DNA of 59,031 bases from JBBIND01 sp037444075 (GTDB lineage Bacteria; Acidobacteriota; Terriglobia; Bryobacterales; Bryobacteraceae). A model generated the notes under the pieces. It saw nothing but the letters and a program-made list of their open reading frames with translations. It did no database searches and had not been told where the DNA came from. The DNA lies in NCBI GenBank assembly GCA_037444075.1, contig JBBIND010000016.1, forward strand, positions 1 through 59,031, given 5' to 3'. Position numbers and translations under genes: made by a program. This document shows positions 16,701-25,571 of this stretch, one piece after another. Each line of letters begins with the position of its first letter. The first letter of the stretch is position 1.

Positions 16701-17234
16701 ATGGAACTATTCGTGATGGCGGCTGCCGCATCGGTAGCGTTGCTGGCAGCGTTTGGCCTTCTGCTGCGTGCTGCTGCCCGCCGCAATCAGGACCAAGCCG
16801 TCAATCCCAATTGGGCTGAGGAGTTTTCGGAAACCTCCTACCGGCCAATGGAGAGGCTTTTGTCGGAAGAGGATATCCGTTTCCTCCGAACACAACCCGG
16901 CTATCAGCCCAAGGTGGAAAGGAGGCTCCGGGTACAGCGCCGGAAGATCTTCCGAGCCTATCTAGGTCAGCTCCGGAGGGATTTCAACAGGCTCCATTTG
17001 ACGGCACGCCGCATGGTACTCCACGCCCCGTCTGACCAACCCGAACTTGCGGCTGCTTTGATGCGCATCAAGGTCACGTTCTGGCTGGCCTACAATCTGG
17101 CCCACGTCCGACTTCTGTTGCACGCTCTGGGCATCGGCGTCGTGGACGTCCGGAGTCTGGTCACTGCGGTCGAGCAACTCCGGATTCAAGTCCTGCATCC
17201 CGCGGCTGCCCGGGCGGATCAAGCCGTCGTGTAG
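16701..17234 (+). CDS. Single-TM protein with conserved SYRPMERLL segment, unknown function
   Basis: 177 residues from the ATG at 16701, with AGGAGGA at 16684-16690; a TTG start at 16635 has no ribosome site. One N-terminal helix (MAAAASVALLAAFGLLL) anchors a cytoplasmic basic region: SYRPMERLLSEEDIRFL, then RLRVQRRKIFRAYLGQLRRDF. The C-terminal part is helical and moderately hydrophobic (TFWLAYNLAHVRLLLHALG). I recall similar YRPMxRLL-type proteins in Acidobacteriota but have no function for them. The SYRP string and a 13-bp stretch (16834-16846) also occur in micropeptide 2, which may be chance. Confidence 0.72.
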   Translation: MELFVMAAAASVALLAAFGLLLRAAARRNQDQAVNPNWAEEFSETSYRPMERLLSEEDIRFLRTQPGYQPKVERRLRVQRRKIFRAYLGQLRRDFNRLHLTARRMVLHAPSDQPELAAALMRIKVTFWLAYNLAHVRLLLHALGIGVVDVRSLVTAVEQLRIQVLHPAAARADQAVV

Positions 17235-17258
17235 CCGAACGCCCCACGGACGCCGCGG

Positions 17259-17966
17259 CTAAAGTTTCCGTAGCAGTTCTTTCGCCTGCTTGAGCAGCGG
17301 GAATTCCTTCTCCGCCTCGCGAAGTTGTTTGGTGTGAACCTGCCGCCTGCCACGCTGATGCACGGCCGGGTAGCGCAAGTGCAACATTTCATGGAACATG
17401 ACGTACTCCACCACAAGCCGCGGCACGTCGCTTTGATCCAGCCGTTTGCTCAGGATAATGGCGTTGTGGCTGGGGTCGTAGTGACCGAGCAGGCTGCGGG
17501 ATGAATTGCGGCTCCAGCCCAACATAGGGCGCGCCATCAGCCCGTGGAAGAAGCGCGTGTTGAGATCCTCGAAAATCTCCTCCAGATGGTGGTGCTCCCC
17601 GGCGGGACCGGAAATGTACTTGCGTCCCCTTTCCTGCCGCAACAAGTGCAGGCAACGGCGCATCTCCGGACGGTGCAGGTAGCGCCTGTAGCGCTGCGAA
17701 TACATTGGCGGTATGGTGATCCGGAGCAGTTTGCCGAGCAGCAAATAGGCGAGCGCCTCCTGGATTTGCGCTGGAGCTCCTTCAAGAAGGTCCGTGATCC
17801 GCACTTCAAGCCGCCCGTTCCTCATTTTCGCGACAGCATTGGCGTTCGCGTAGCGGCAATAGCGGACGTCGAGTTCGGGACAGGGCCTCCGGGGGGCCAG
17901 GTTTGCCCAGATGCGAGCGTAGATTTCTTGGGGAGTCTCAAACAGCACGACGGCGTGCAGTTGCAT
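17259..17966 (-). CDS. SprT-like zinc metalloprotein
   Basis: 235 residues, no signal peptide. The zinc motif HEMLH (His192, Glu193, His196) lies in YVMFHEMLHLRYP, followed by QVHTKQLREAEKEFP, matching the spacing of SprT-like/Spartan proteases, where a third ligand follows the HExxH. Upstream, ARPMLGWSRNSSRSLLGHYDP and NAIILSKRLD resemble the SprT strand region. The N-terminal 100 residues are basic and unassigned. Bacterial SprT function is poorly known; eukaryotic relatives cut DNA-protein crosslinks. Convergent with the single-TM gene (24 bases apart). Confidence 0.75.
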   Translation of the reverse strand: MQLHAVVLFETPQEIYARIWANLAPRRPCPELDVRYCRYANANAVAKMRNGRLEVRITDLLEGAPAQIQEALAYLLLGKLLRITIPPMYSQRYRRYLHRPEMRRCLHLLRQERGRKYISGPAGEHHHLEEIFEDLNTRFFHGLMARPMLGWSRNSSRSLLGHYDPSHNAIILSKRLDQSDVPRLVVEYVMFHEMLHLRYPAVHQRGRRQVHTKQLREAEKEFPLLKQAKELLRKL

Positions 17967-18031
17967 TCGTCACGAATTTAACATATCAAGGTTATTTGCG
18001 GTCCTGATTCACCATTCCCTTTGGAGGATTC

Positions 18032-19042
18032 TTGCGTAAGGTTAAGATCGGCGCCATAGGGTGCCATGTGCCCGAACGTGTGCTCAACAACCACGATCTG
18101 GAGAAACTGGTGGACACCAGCAATGAGTGGATTCTCGAGCGCACGGGCATACATGAGCGGCGCATCGCTGCTCCTGATGTAGCTACTTCAGACATGGCGG
18201 TGGAGGCTGCGCGCGCCGCGCTGATACAACGCGGCATCGACGCTTCGGAGGTGGACGCCATTCTCGTTTGCACGGTCACCCCGGACATGCTCTTCCCTTC
18301 GACGGCGTGCCTGGTACAGGACCGGTTGGGCGCCACCAAGGCTTGGGGGTACGACCTGGTCGCGGCCTGTTCCAGCTTCGTCTATGGCCTCACGACGGCC
18401 GCCCACCTGGTGGGAGGAGGAACGCACCAGAAGGTCCTGGTAATCGGCGCCGACACCATGTCCAGGATCATTGACTACACCGACCGCGCCACTTGCGTGC
18501 TGTTCGGCGATGGCGCCGGAGCGATGCTAGTGGAAGCAGCCGAGGACGATTTCGACGGCTTTATAGGGTTTGAGAACCAGGTGGATGGCTCCGGCGGCGA
18601 GTTCCTGAAGATGCCGGCCGGCGGCAGCCGGATGCCCGCTAGCGCCGAAACCGTGGAAAAACGGCTCCACTACGTCCACCAGGACGGGCAGCAGGTATTC
18701 AAGTTTGCCGTACGGTCGCTCTACGAGTCCTGCCGGAACTTGCTCGAAAAGAACAACCTGAAGCCCGACGACATCAGCCTGCTGGTGCCGCACCAGGCCA
18801 ACCTGCGGATCATCAACGCCACCGCCGACCGGCTGAAGATCGACCCCTCACGGGTGGTCATCAACATCCAACGCTACGGCAACACGACCAACGGGACGAT
18901 TCCTCTGGCCACCTGGGACGCGGTGCAAGAGGGACGGCTCAAGAAAGGCGACCTGGTGCTCTTCGCAGCGGTCGGAGCAGGATTCACCGTGGGCGCCAAT
19001 CTGTGGCGCTGGGCCATCTCGCGTGAGGACGGGACCGGCTGA
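18032..19042 (+). CDS. fabH: Beta-ketoacyl-ACP synthase III
   Basis: 336 residues from a TTG at 18032, with GGAGG four bases upstream. The catalytic triad is intact: Cys113 in VAACSSF, His254 in LLVPHQANLRI and Asn284 in RYGNTTNGTIP. NEWILERTGIHERR near the start and VGAGFTVGANLWRW at the end are typical. FabH condenses acetyl-CoA with malonyl-ACP to start fatty acid synthesis. It stands alone, not in a fab operon, so a role in a special acyl primer is possible. A hairpin covers its stop. Confidence 0.93.
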   Translation: MRKVKIGAIGCHVPERVLNNHDLEKLVDTSNEWILERTGIHERRIAAPDVATSDMAVEAARAALIQRGIDASEVDAILVCTVTPDMLFPSTACLVQDRLGATKAWGYDLVAACSSFVYGLTTAAHLVGGGTHQKVLVIGADTMSRIIDYTDRATCVLFGDGAGAMLVEAAEDDFDGFIGFENQVDGSGGEFLKMPAGGSRMPASAETVEKRLHYVHQDGQQVFKFAVRSLYESCRNLLEKNNLKPDDISLLVPHQANLRIINATADRLKIDPSRVVINIQRYGNTTNGTIPLATWDAVQEGRLKKGDLVLFAAVGAGFTVGANLWRWAISREDGTG

Positions 19043-19054
19043 GGCGCCGGTCCC
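19031..19054. terminator. 9-bp perfect hairpin between convergent fabH and aminotransferase
   Basis: GGGACCGGC (19031-19039), loop TGAGGC, GCCGGTCCC (19046-19054). It spans the fabH stop and lies nine bases past the end of the convergent gene. No T-run follows, so it is a possible bidirectional terminator or RNA 3' end stabiliser rather than a classical intrinsic terminator. Confidence 0.45.
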
Positions 19055-19063
19055 CATTCCTCC

Positions 19064-20245
19064 TCAAGCCTTGTTTGAGTAAAACTCCGCTGCCGCTTCC
19101 TTGCCGCTCTCCGGCGGCTGGTAGCCTTCGGCCCGTAGAGCGGCGTCCAGGGCTTCGAGCAGCAGCAGCACGTTCTCCTGCGTGGAACCCGCCCCCATGA
19201 TTCCGATGCGAAACACCTTGCCGGCCAGAGGTCCGAAGCCGCCGAGAATCTCAATGCCGTAATCGGATATCAGCCGCCGCCGCACCTTCAGTTCGTCAAT
19301 TCCGTCGGGCACGCACGGGGTGTTCAGAGGCCAGAGGCGGCTGCCCTCTGCCACCAGCATTCTGAGTCCCATGGCTTCAAGGCCGGCCACAAACGCGAGG
19401 TGGTTGGCGAGGTGCCGTTCCCACCGTTTTTCCACGCCCTCCTCATCGACCACCACGAGCGCTTCGCGCAACGCATAAAACATCGAGATGGGAGCGGTGT
19501 GATGGTAACGGTGCGCCTGTCCGAAGTACTCATCCAGCAGTTTCAGATCCAGATACCAGGTGCGGTTCATGGAGCCGCGGGCGCGCAGCCATTCCAAAGC
19601 GCGCGGGGAGACAGTGATCGGCGCCAATCCCGGAGGGCACGCCAGGCCCTTCTGGGTGCAACTGTAGGCAATGTCAATGCCCGTGTTGTCCGCCATCACC
19701 GGCACAGTGCCGAGCGAGGTGACGCAATCGGCAATCACCAGAGCCCCGGCTTCGTGGGCCGCGTCACAGATGGCCCTGCCCGGCTGGTAAACCCCGGTCG
19801 AAGTTTCGCCCTGAACATAGGCCACCACCTGGGGTTTTTCGCGAAGCACAAAATCGCGCGCCTCCTGGTCGTCGAAGGCGGTGCCCCAGGGTTTCTCTAA
19901 CCGCGCCACCTGCGCGCCCTGGCGGCGCCCCATCTCCGAGATGCGGTCACAGAAGAAGCCGTTGGCGAGAACTGCCAGTTTGCTGCCGCTCTCGACGAAG
20001 TTAGCAACAGCGGTTTCCATACCGGCGCTGCCGGTTCCGCTGATGGCCAGCGTGAATTCGTTCTCTGTGCCGAAAACGGGTCTGAGCAGTTTGCGGATGT
20101 CTTCCACCACCTGGAAGAAGAACGGATCCAAGTGGCCTACGATGGGCTGTGCCAGAGCCTGGTAGACACGCGGCTCGACGGTGCTCGGTCCGGGACCCAT
20201 CAGCAGACGCTTGGGCGGTTGTAGCGGAGGGTAGCTTTGGGGCAT
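19064..20245 (-). CDS. Class V PLP aminotransferase (alanine/serine-glyoxylate type)
   Basis: 393 residues from the ATG at 20245; the frame stays open upstream but that part is antisense to hrpB. Markers: KRLLMGPGPSTVEPRVYQA at the start, SGTGSAGMETAVANF, YVQGETSTG, IADCVTSLG and the PLP-binding Lys199 in SCTQKGLACPPG. The C-terminus has KVFRIGIMG. This is the AGXT/PucG/serine-pyruvate aminotransferase group, which transfers amino groups to glyoxylate or pyruvate. The exact donor cannot be told; no purine-degradation genes are near. Confidence 0.9.
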   Translation of the reverse strand: MPQSYPPLQPPKRLLMGPGPSTVEPRVYQALAQPIVGHLDPFFFQVVEDIRKLLRPVFGTENEFTLAISGTGSAGMETAVANFVESGSKLAVLANGFFCDRISEMGRRQGAQVARLEKPWGTAFDDQEARDFVLREKPQVVAYVQGETSTGVYQPGRAICDAAHEAGALVIADCVTSLGTVPVMADNTGIDIAYSCTQKGLACPPGLAPITVSPRALEWLRARGSMNRTWYLDLKLLDEYFGQAHRYHHTAPISMFYALREALVVVDEEGVEKRWERHLANHLAFVAGLEAMGLRMLVAEGSRLWPLNTPCVPDGIDELKVRRRLISDYGIEILGGFGPLAGKVFRIGIMGAGSTQENVLLLLEALDAALRAEGYQPPESGKEAAAEFYSNKA

Positions 20246-20270
20246 ACATGCACAGTCTTGTAGAAAGATA

Positions 20271-22712
20271 GTGGTGGAGTCAACTTCACGATTGCGGCCA
20301 ACCTTGCAGCCACTGCCCATCGACGCCCTTGTCCCGGACATTCTGGAACGGCTGAACGCCGCCGGTAGCCTCGTTATCGAAGCCCCTCCCGGCGCGGGGA
20401 AGACTACGCGCGTGCCTCCAGCGTTGCTATCGCAGTGTGGCGGCCATGTGCTGGTGCTGGAGCCGCGCCGGTTGGCGGCACGGCTTGCCGCGCGGCGCGT
20501 TGCGGCCGAGCGCGGAGAGAGCCTTGGCGGCACGGTCGGCTACCACGTACGTTTCGAGCAGGTCGGCGGGCCGGACACGCGGCTCCATTACCTCACGGAG
20601 GGCGTACTCACCAGGCGGCTTCTGGGAGACCCGCTCTTGCGGGGCGTGGACACGGTGGTTCTGGACGAGTTCCACGAGCGCCATCTCGAGGGCGACCTGG
20701 CTTTGGCGCTCTTGCGGCGTCTGCAAAGGGCGAAGCGGCCTGAGCTGAAACTCGTGGTGATGTCGGCCACTTTGGAGGGGCTCGACGTGGCGCGTTTCCT
20801 GGGCGATTGTCCGGTACTGCGCTCTGAAGGACGCCTCTACCCGCTCTCGGTTTCCTACACGCCTCACTCGGCTGAAGCTCTGGAAGAGCAGGTGGCTGGC
20901 GCCCTGCGGAAGTTGTTGGTTGAAGGCGCCGACGGCGATGTCCTGGTATTTCTGCCCGGCGCGGCCGAAATACGCCGGGCGGCGCGAGCCTGCGAAGCCC
21001 TCGCCGCGCGTGCAGGCATGGTCATTCTGCCCCTGCACGGCGATCTCACGGCGGAGGAACAGGACCGGGCGGTGGCCCCCGCCCCGCAACCGAAACTGAT
21101 TCTATCCACCAACGTCGCCGAGAGCTCGGTAACCATCGAAGGCGTAACGGCGGTCATCGATAGCGGTGTGGCCCGGCGCGCCGGCAACTCTCCCTGGTCG
21201 GGCCTGCCCGTTCTGACGGTGAGCAGGGTTTCCAAGGCTTCGGTCCGGCAGCGTGCCGGACGAGCTGGCAGGACCCGCCCGGGGCGTGTCATCCGTTTGT
21301 TCCCGGAAGAGGACTTCCTGCGGCGGCCAGACCATGATCCGCCGGAGATCACCCGCCGCGAGCTCTCCCAAATGTGCCTGGAGTTGCACGCGGCCGGTTT
21401 GCATCGGGCACATGAGCTGGACTGGCTGGACGCTCCTCCGCCCGAATCCCTGCATGCGGCCGAGGAACTGCTGGAGCGCCTGGGGGCCATCGATGCAGGC
21501 GGACGGCTGACCGGCGACGGCCGACGGATGGCGATGCTGCCCGTGCCGCCGCGTTTGGGCCGGCTCATGCTGGAAGCTGACCGCCTGGGGTCCGGCCGCG
21601 AAGGCTGCGAGTTGGCCGCGCTTCTCTCAAGCGGTGAGCGGCTGCCCGCGGGTTCCGCCGGAGTGCCAGGCCGCTCAGACCTGCTCCTACTGCATGATTC
21701 CGCGTGGTCCTCCCAAACCCACCGCGTCGCCGCTCAGTTGCGCCGGTCTTTGAGGCCCCGGCGGGGAGGTCCGAGCGGAGACGAGGCCCTGTTGATGGCC
21801 GTGCTGGCCGCTTTCCCGGACCGCGTGGCGAAGAGGCGGAAGGGGTGCGAGTTGGCTCTGGCCGCGGGCGGCCCGGCTCTATTGGCAGATAACAGCGTGG
21901 TTCGGGATGACGAATGGCTCGTGGCCGTGGACGCCGAATGGCGGCCGGAAAGTGGAACGGCAGTGGTTCGCCTGGCAAGCGCCGTGGAACCGGAATGGCT
22001 GATGGAGATGTTCCCTGGCCGGTTCACCGAAAAGCGCAGCGCAGACTGGAACCGGCGAGCCGAACGGGTGGAGAACCGCTATGTTCTGCTGTTTGACGGG
22101 TTGACGGTAGAAGAGCGCAGTGGCGGTTCACCGGACCCTCTCGAAGCCTCGGCCCTGCTCGCTGAGAGAGCCCTGGAACAGGGCATCCAACGCTTCGCTG
22201 GCAAGGGAGATTGGGAGGAATTCCTCGCCCGGCTGACTTTCGCTGCAGCTCACTCCGACCTGCCGGAGCCGGGGCCCGGCGGCGCCGAAGCGGCGCTGGC
22301 GCAGATGTGCACAGGCTTGCGAAGCTTCGCGGAACTCGAGCAGGCCGCCTCGCAGGGTGGATTCCTGAATGCGCTGCGCGCGAAACTCACCCGGCAACAA
22401 CTGCGGCTGCTGGACGAGATTGCGCCGGCCATGCTTCGCCTCCCGCGGGGCAGGCGATGCCGCGTGCACTACGAGCCCGGCAAACCACCGTGGATCGCCT
22501 CACGCCTTCAGGATTTCTTTGGCATGCGGGAAACACCTCGCCTCGCGCGTGGCGAGGTGGAGGTGGTGCTGCACCTGTTGGCGCCCAACCAGCGGCCTGT
22601 GCAAACCACCACGGACCTGGCGGGCTTCTGGGAGCGGCTCTATCCGCAGGTGCGGCGTGAACTCCGGCGGCGTTATCCCAAGCACGCCTGGCCGGAAGAT
22701 CCCTTGGCTTGA
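20271..22712 (+). CDS. hrpB: ATP-dependent helicase HrpB
   Basis: 813 residues from a GTG at 20271; a TTG at 20292 is an alternative. DExH-box motifs are all present: PPGAGKTTRVP (41-45 GAGKT), DEFHERH (motif II), VMSATLEG (III), STNVAESSVTIEG (V) and RQRAGRAGRTRPGR (VI). The C-terminal HrpB region includes RRRYPKHAWPEDP, the family's typical ending. HrpB is a DEAH-like RNA helicase of unclear cellular role in bacteria. The 3' end overlaps the convergent glycosyltransferase gene by 40 bases. Confidence 0.95.
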   Translation: MVESTSRLRPTLQPLPIDALVPDILERLNAAGSLVIEAPPGAGKTTRVPPALLSQCGGHVLVLEPRRLAARLAARRVAAERGESLGGTVGYHVRFEQVGGPDTRLHYLTEGVLTRRLLGDPLLRGVDTVVLDEFHERHLEGDLALALLRRLQRAKRPELKLVVMSATLEGLDVARFLGDCPVLRSEGRLYPLSVSYTPHSAEALEEQVAGALRKLLVEGADGDVLVFLPGAAEIRRAARACEALAARAGMVILPLHGDLTAEEQDRAVAPAPQPKLILSTNVAESSVTIEGVTAVIDSGVARRAGNSPWSGLPVLTVSRVSKASVRQRAGRAGRTRPGRVIRLFPEEDFLRRPDHDPPEITRRELSQMCLELHAAGLHRAHELDWLDAPPPESLHAAEELLERLGAIDAGGRLTGDGRRMAMLPVPPRLGRLMLEADRLGSGREGCELAALLSSGERLPAGSAGVPGRSDLLLLHDSAWSSQTHRVAAQLRRSLRPRRGGPSGDEALLMAVLAAFPDRVAKRRKGCELALAAGGPALLADNSVVRDDEWLVAVDAEWRPESGTAVVRLASAVEPEWLMEMFPGRFTEKRSADWNRRAERVENRYVLLFDGLTVEERSGGSPDPLEASALLAERALEQGIQRFAGKGDWEEFLARLTFAAAHSDLPEPGPGGAEAALAQMCTGLRSFAELEQAASQGGFLNALRAKLTRQQLRLLDEIAPAMLRLPRGRRCRVHYEPGKPPWIASRLQDFFGMRETPRLARGEVEVVLHLLAPNQRPVQTTTDLAGFWERLYPQVRRELRRRYPKHAWPEDPLA

Positions 22713-23860
22713 AATTCGCGTTCGAAGATGGTGCGGAGGATCTCCGGAATCTCGAACAAAGCCCGGTTCCGGTGTTTCGCCAGCGCCGCACGGTGGCGGT
22801 GGAAATTCTGAGGTTCCAGGATTTGAGCCACGGCTTCAGCCACTTCGCTGAAACTGCGAACCACCACACCGAAGTCGTTTTCCACCACCCAATCGGTGTT
22901 GAAGCGCTCCTGCGGCATGGTCCATGCGTTTCGTTCCAGCACGACCGGCAGACGCATGGCGACGGCTTCACTCAGGCTGCCCGGTCCCGGCTTGCCGATA
23001 AAGAAATCCGCGAGGTGCAGATAGTAGGGCACCCGCGTAGTGAACTCCACCACGTGCGCCGGAATGGTGAGCCGCAGCTTGCGCAACTGTTCCGCCACCC
23101 GCCGGTTGCGGCCGCACAGCAGAATGAGCTGTACACCTGGAACTCCCCGGTTGAGGCGCCGGGCGATATCCACCATCCGGCTGGAACCTGTACCACCAAA
23201 CAGCAGCACGCCCGTGGGACGGTCAGGTTGCAGACCAAGGCGGGCTCTTTCCGCCGGGCGGTCCTCCGGCAACGGTTCGTAGAAGCTGGGGCTGAGGATC
23301 ATGCCGGAGGTCCGGAAGGCGCGCTCCGCCGGGTGCCCCATAGCGAGAGCCTGCTGGACGCCTCGCTCGGTACCGCAGATGAAGTACTGCGGCTGGCAGT
23401 GCATCCAGAAGTTCGGCGGGTAGTCTGCCAGGTCCGTGACAATCGTGATGAATGGAGCGGCGGGGTTCACCTTCTGGAAGGCCTTGAAAATGACCTGGTT
23501 GAAATGCGGGATCACGGAAACCACCACGTCCGGACAATCCTGGCGCCAGAACCCCTCCAGCAGCCGTACCAGCGCCGGCGTGCGCCAGCGTATCAGGGCG
23601 TGAAACCAGGGCAGAATCTGTCCGATGCCTCGCGTCCAGCCGCGCATCAGCAGGCGGTTGTAGATCTCATCGGTGGGAATGCCCGTGATTTTGCGGAACA
23701 CGTCGAGCGGCGCCTGCAAGTGCTGAAAGTTAATCACCCGCAGGCGCCAAAGCGGCTCTCGCTTCGCGAGAACCTGCTCCAGTGCCGTCGCCGCCGTGCG
23801 GTGTCCGCCGCCGGCATGGTAATAGAACAGATCAATACGAGGCGTCACGCTAGAAGCCAT
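22673..23860 (-). CDS. MGDG synthase-like glycosyltransferase (GT28 family)
   Basis: 395 residues. The N-terminus LFYYHAGGGHRTAATAL is the acceptor-side glycine loop of MGDG synthase and processive diacylglycerol glucosyltransferases. The C-terminal donor domain has GVLLFGGTGSSRM, ADFFIGKPGPGSLSEAVAM and PVVLERNAWTMPQERFN, the GT28 nucleotide-sugar site. It probably glycosylates a membrane lipid at the inner face of the cytoplasmic membrane; donor and product are uncertain. A PAP2 phosphatase is divergently encoded next to it. Confidence 0.88.
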   Translation of the reverse strand: MASSVTPRIDLFYYHAGGGHRTAATALEQVLAKREPLWRLRVINFQHLQAPLDVFRKITGIPTDEIYNRLLMRGWTRGIGQILPWFHALIRWRTPALVRLLEGFWRQDCPDVVVSVIPHFNQVIFKAFQKVNPAAPFITIVTDLADYPPNFWMHCQPQYFICGTERGVQQALAMGHPAERAFRTSGMILSPSFYEPLPEDRPAERARLGLQPDRPTGVLLFGGTGSSRMVDIARRLNRGVPGVQLILLCGRNRRVAEQLRKLRLTIPAHVVEFTTRVPYYLHLADFFIGKPGPGSLSEAVAMRLPVVLERNAWTMPQERFNTDWVVENDFGVVVRSFSEVAEAVAQILEPQNFHRHRAALAKHRNRALFEIPEILRTIFEREFQAKGSSGQACLG

Positions 23861-23944
23861 AGTAGCTTCTTCCGCCGGATTTGGCGGGCGGGTCAGGCTC
23901 GGTTAAACTAAAGGGAAGTTCATGCACGGGCAGGCGAGCTTCGC

Positions 23945-24463
23945 GTGGTGAAGTTCATAACCAAGAGTGATCACGGGCTGATGCGCCGCATCAACCAATG
24001 GGCCGCCCCAAGATGGGTCCGCCTGTGGATGGTGGCCTCCAGCCGGGGCGGCGACGGGTGGCTGTGGTGTTCGATGGGCTTGCTGGTGCTGCTCTTTGGC
24101 GGGCCTTCCCGATTTGATGCCTTCAGCGCGGCCGCTGTTTCGGCGGGTTCGAGCATTTTGATGTTCCTGGGGCTGAAGCGCCTGACTGCCCGCATTCGTC
24201 CCTGCGAGCTGATGCCACATTGCTGGGCAAGGCTGCTTCCGCCGGATCGCTTCTCTTTCCCCTCCGGCCACTCCATCACCGCATTCGGCGTAGCTACACC
24301 ACTCGCTCTCTTCTATCCTTCGTTGTGGGTGGGACTGCTGTTCTGCGCGGCCAGCATCGCGATTTCCCGCCTGGTGCTGGGGCTGCACTTCCTGAGCGAC
24401 GTGCTGGTTGGCTCCGCGCTCGGCGTGTCGCTGGGCTACGGCGCCTACCTGGTTTTTACCTGA
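23945..24463 (+). CDS. PAP2-superfamily membrane phosphatase
   Basis: 172 residues, GTG start. The three phosphatase motifs are visible: KRLTARIRP, FPSGHSITAF and SRLVLGLHFLSDV, between about four to five membrane helices. Members remove phosphate from undecaprenyl pyrophosphate, phosphatidic acid or phosphatidylglycerol phosphate on the outer face of the inner membrane. The neighbouring MGDG-like transferase would fit a lipid role, for example supplying diacylglycerol, but that link is inferred from position only. Confidence 0.9.
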   Translation: MVKFITKSDHGLMRRINQWAAPRWVRLWMVASSRGGDGWLWCSMGLLVLLFGGPSRFDAFSAAAVSAGSSILMFLGLKRLTARIRPCELMPHCWARLLPPDRFSFPSGHSITAFGVATPLALFYPSLWVGLLFCAASIAISRLVLGLHFLSDVLVGSALGVSLGYGAYLVFT

Positions 24464-24624
24464 GTCCCCTTCGCCCGCGCCTCGGGCTATAGTTGTAATT
24501 GGTGTGCGTCACTTTTGCCGTTGCCATGCCGCGTTAGCGGCAGCTTCACATCCCGGACCGTATCGGACCCGCCATTCACCGCCTTTGCCGGGTCCCTTCG
24601 CGCTTTCATTCCCCTGTTGACCCG

Positions 24625-25539
24625 ATGATCTTGAGGAATCTGCTCCTGTATCTTTCAGAACGCCGGGGCTTGCGGCGGTTTCTGGAATCGTCCTCGATAG
24701 GCCGGCGGATCACCGGGCGCTTCATTCCGGGGCTCACGCTGGAGGATGGCCTGGCTGCCTGCGCGCGGCTCAACGATGAAGGGATTCTGGCGACGCTGGA
24801 CCACCTGGGCGAAAATGTCACCTCAGCGGACGTGGTTCATGCGTCCCGCGACGCTTACCTGCGCGCATTGGAGCAGATTGCCGCGCGTGGGGTGCAAAGC
24901 ACGATCTCCATTAAGCTCTCCATGTTCGGCCTGGCTTTCTCCGAGTCCGATTGCCGCGCGGCGGTGGAAGAGGTCGTCCAAGCCGCCCATCGTCAAGACA
25001 ACTGCGTCGAAGTGGATATGGAGTCCATCGACTTCGTGGAGCCGACTCTCCGGCTGGTGACCGGACTCCACGCGCAGACCGGCGCCGTGCGCGCTGTTAT
25101 TCAGGCCTATCTGCGGCGCAGCGAGCAGGACGTAGAGCAACTGTGCAGCCAAGGTATTCCTGTCCGTCTGTGCAAAGGGGCCTACAAGGAGCCCGAAGCC
25201 GTGGCCTACGTGACGCGGGCGGATGTGGATGCCAGCTACTGCCGTCTGGCGGAGAGATTGATCGAACGTGGCGTGCAACCCGCCATGGCTACGCATGATG
25301 AGCGCATCATCAATCTCGTGGTGGACCTCATCCGGCAGCGCGGCATGCCTCAGGACGGATTGGAGTTTCAGATGCTCTACGGCGTCCGCAAGAGCTTGCA
25401 GCGCCGCCTGGTGAGGGAAGGTTTCCGGGTACGCCTGTACGTGCCCTACGGAGCCGCCTGGTATCCCTATTTCATGAGGCGGCTGGCGGAAAGACCCGCC
25501 AATCTGTTGTTCCTGGCGAGAAACATGTTTTCACGCTAA
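24625..25539 (+). CDS. Proline dehydrogenase (monofunctional)
   Basis: 304 residues with the FAD-binding (beta-alpha)8 barrel pattern: TLDHLGENV, STISIKLSMFGL, VEVDMES, IPVRLCKGAYKEP, MATHDERI, EFQMLYGVR and LYVPYGAAWYPYFMRRLAERPAN. The last segment binds the substrate carboxylate through the paired Arg residues. It oxidises proline to pyrroline-5-carboxylate and passes electrons to quinone. No P5C dehydrogenase or PutA fusion is in the window. The 161-bp gap before it shows no strong promoter. Confidence 0.94.
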   Translation: MILRNLLLYLSERRGLRRFLESSSIGRRITGRFIPGLTLEDGLAACARLNDEGILATLDHLGENVTSADVVHASRDAYLRALEQIAARGVQSTISIKLSMFGLAFSESDCRAAVEEVVQAAHRQDNCVEVDMESIDFVEPTLRLVTGLHAQTGAVRAVIQAYLRRSEQDVEQLCSQGIPVRLCKGAYKEPEAVAYVTRADVDASYCRLAERLIERGVQPAMATHDERIINLVVDLIRQRGMPQDGLEFQMLYGVRKSLQRRLVREGFRVRLYVPYGAAWYPYFMRRLAERPANLLFLARNMFSR

Positions 25540-25571
25540 ACTGCCCGGAACTGGAAGGTACAAGAAGAACC

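Noticed and set aside
20246..20533. N-terminal extension of the class V aminotransferase frame
   Set aside because: It overlaps hrpB on the other strand and has an unlike, Arg/Ser-rich composition; the family start matches the ATG at 20245.
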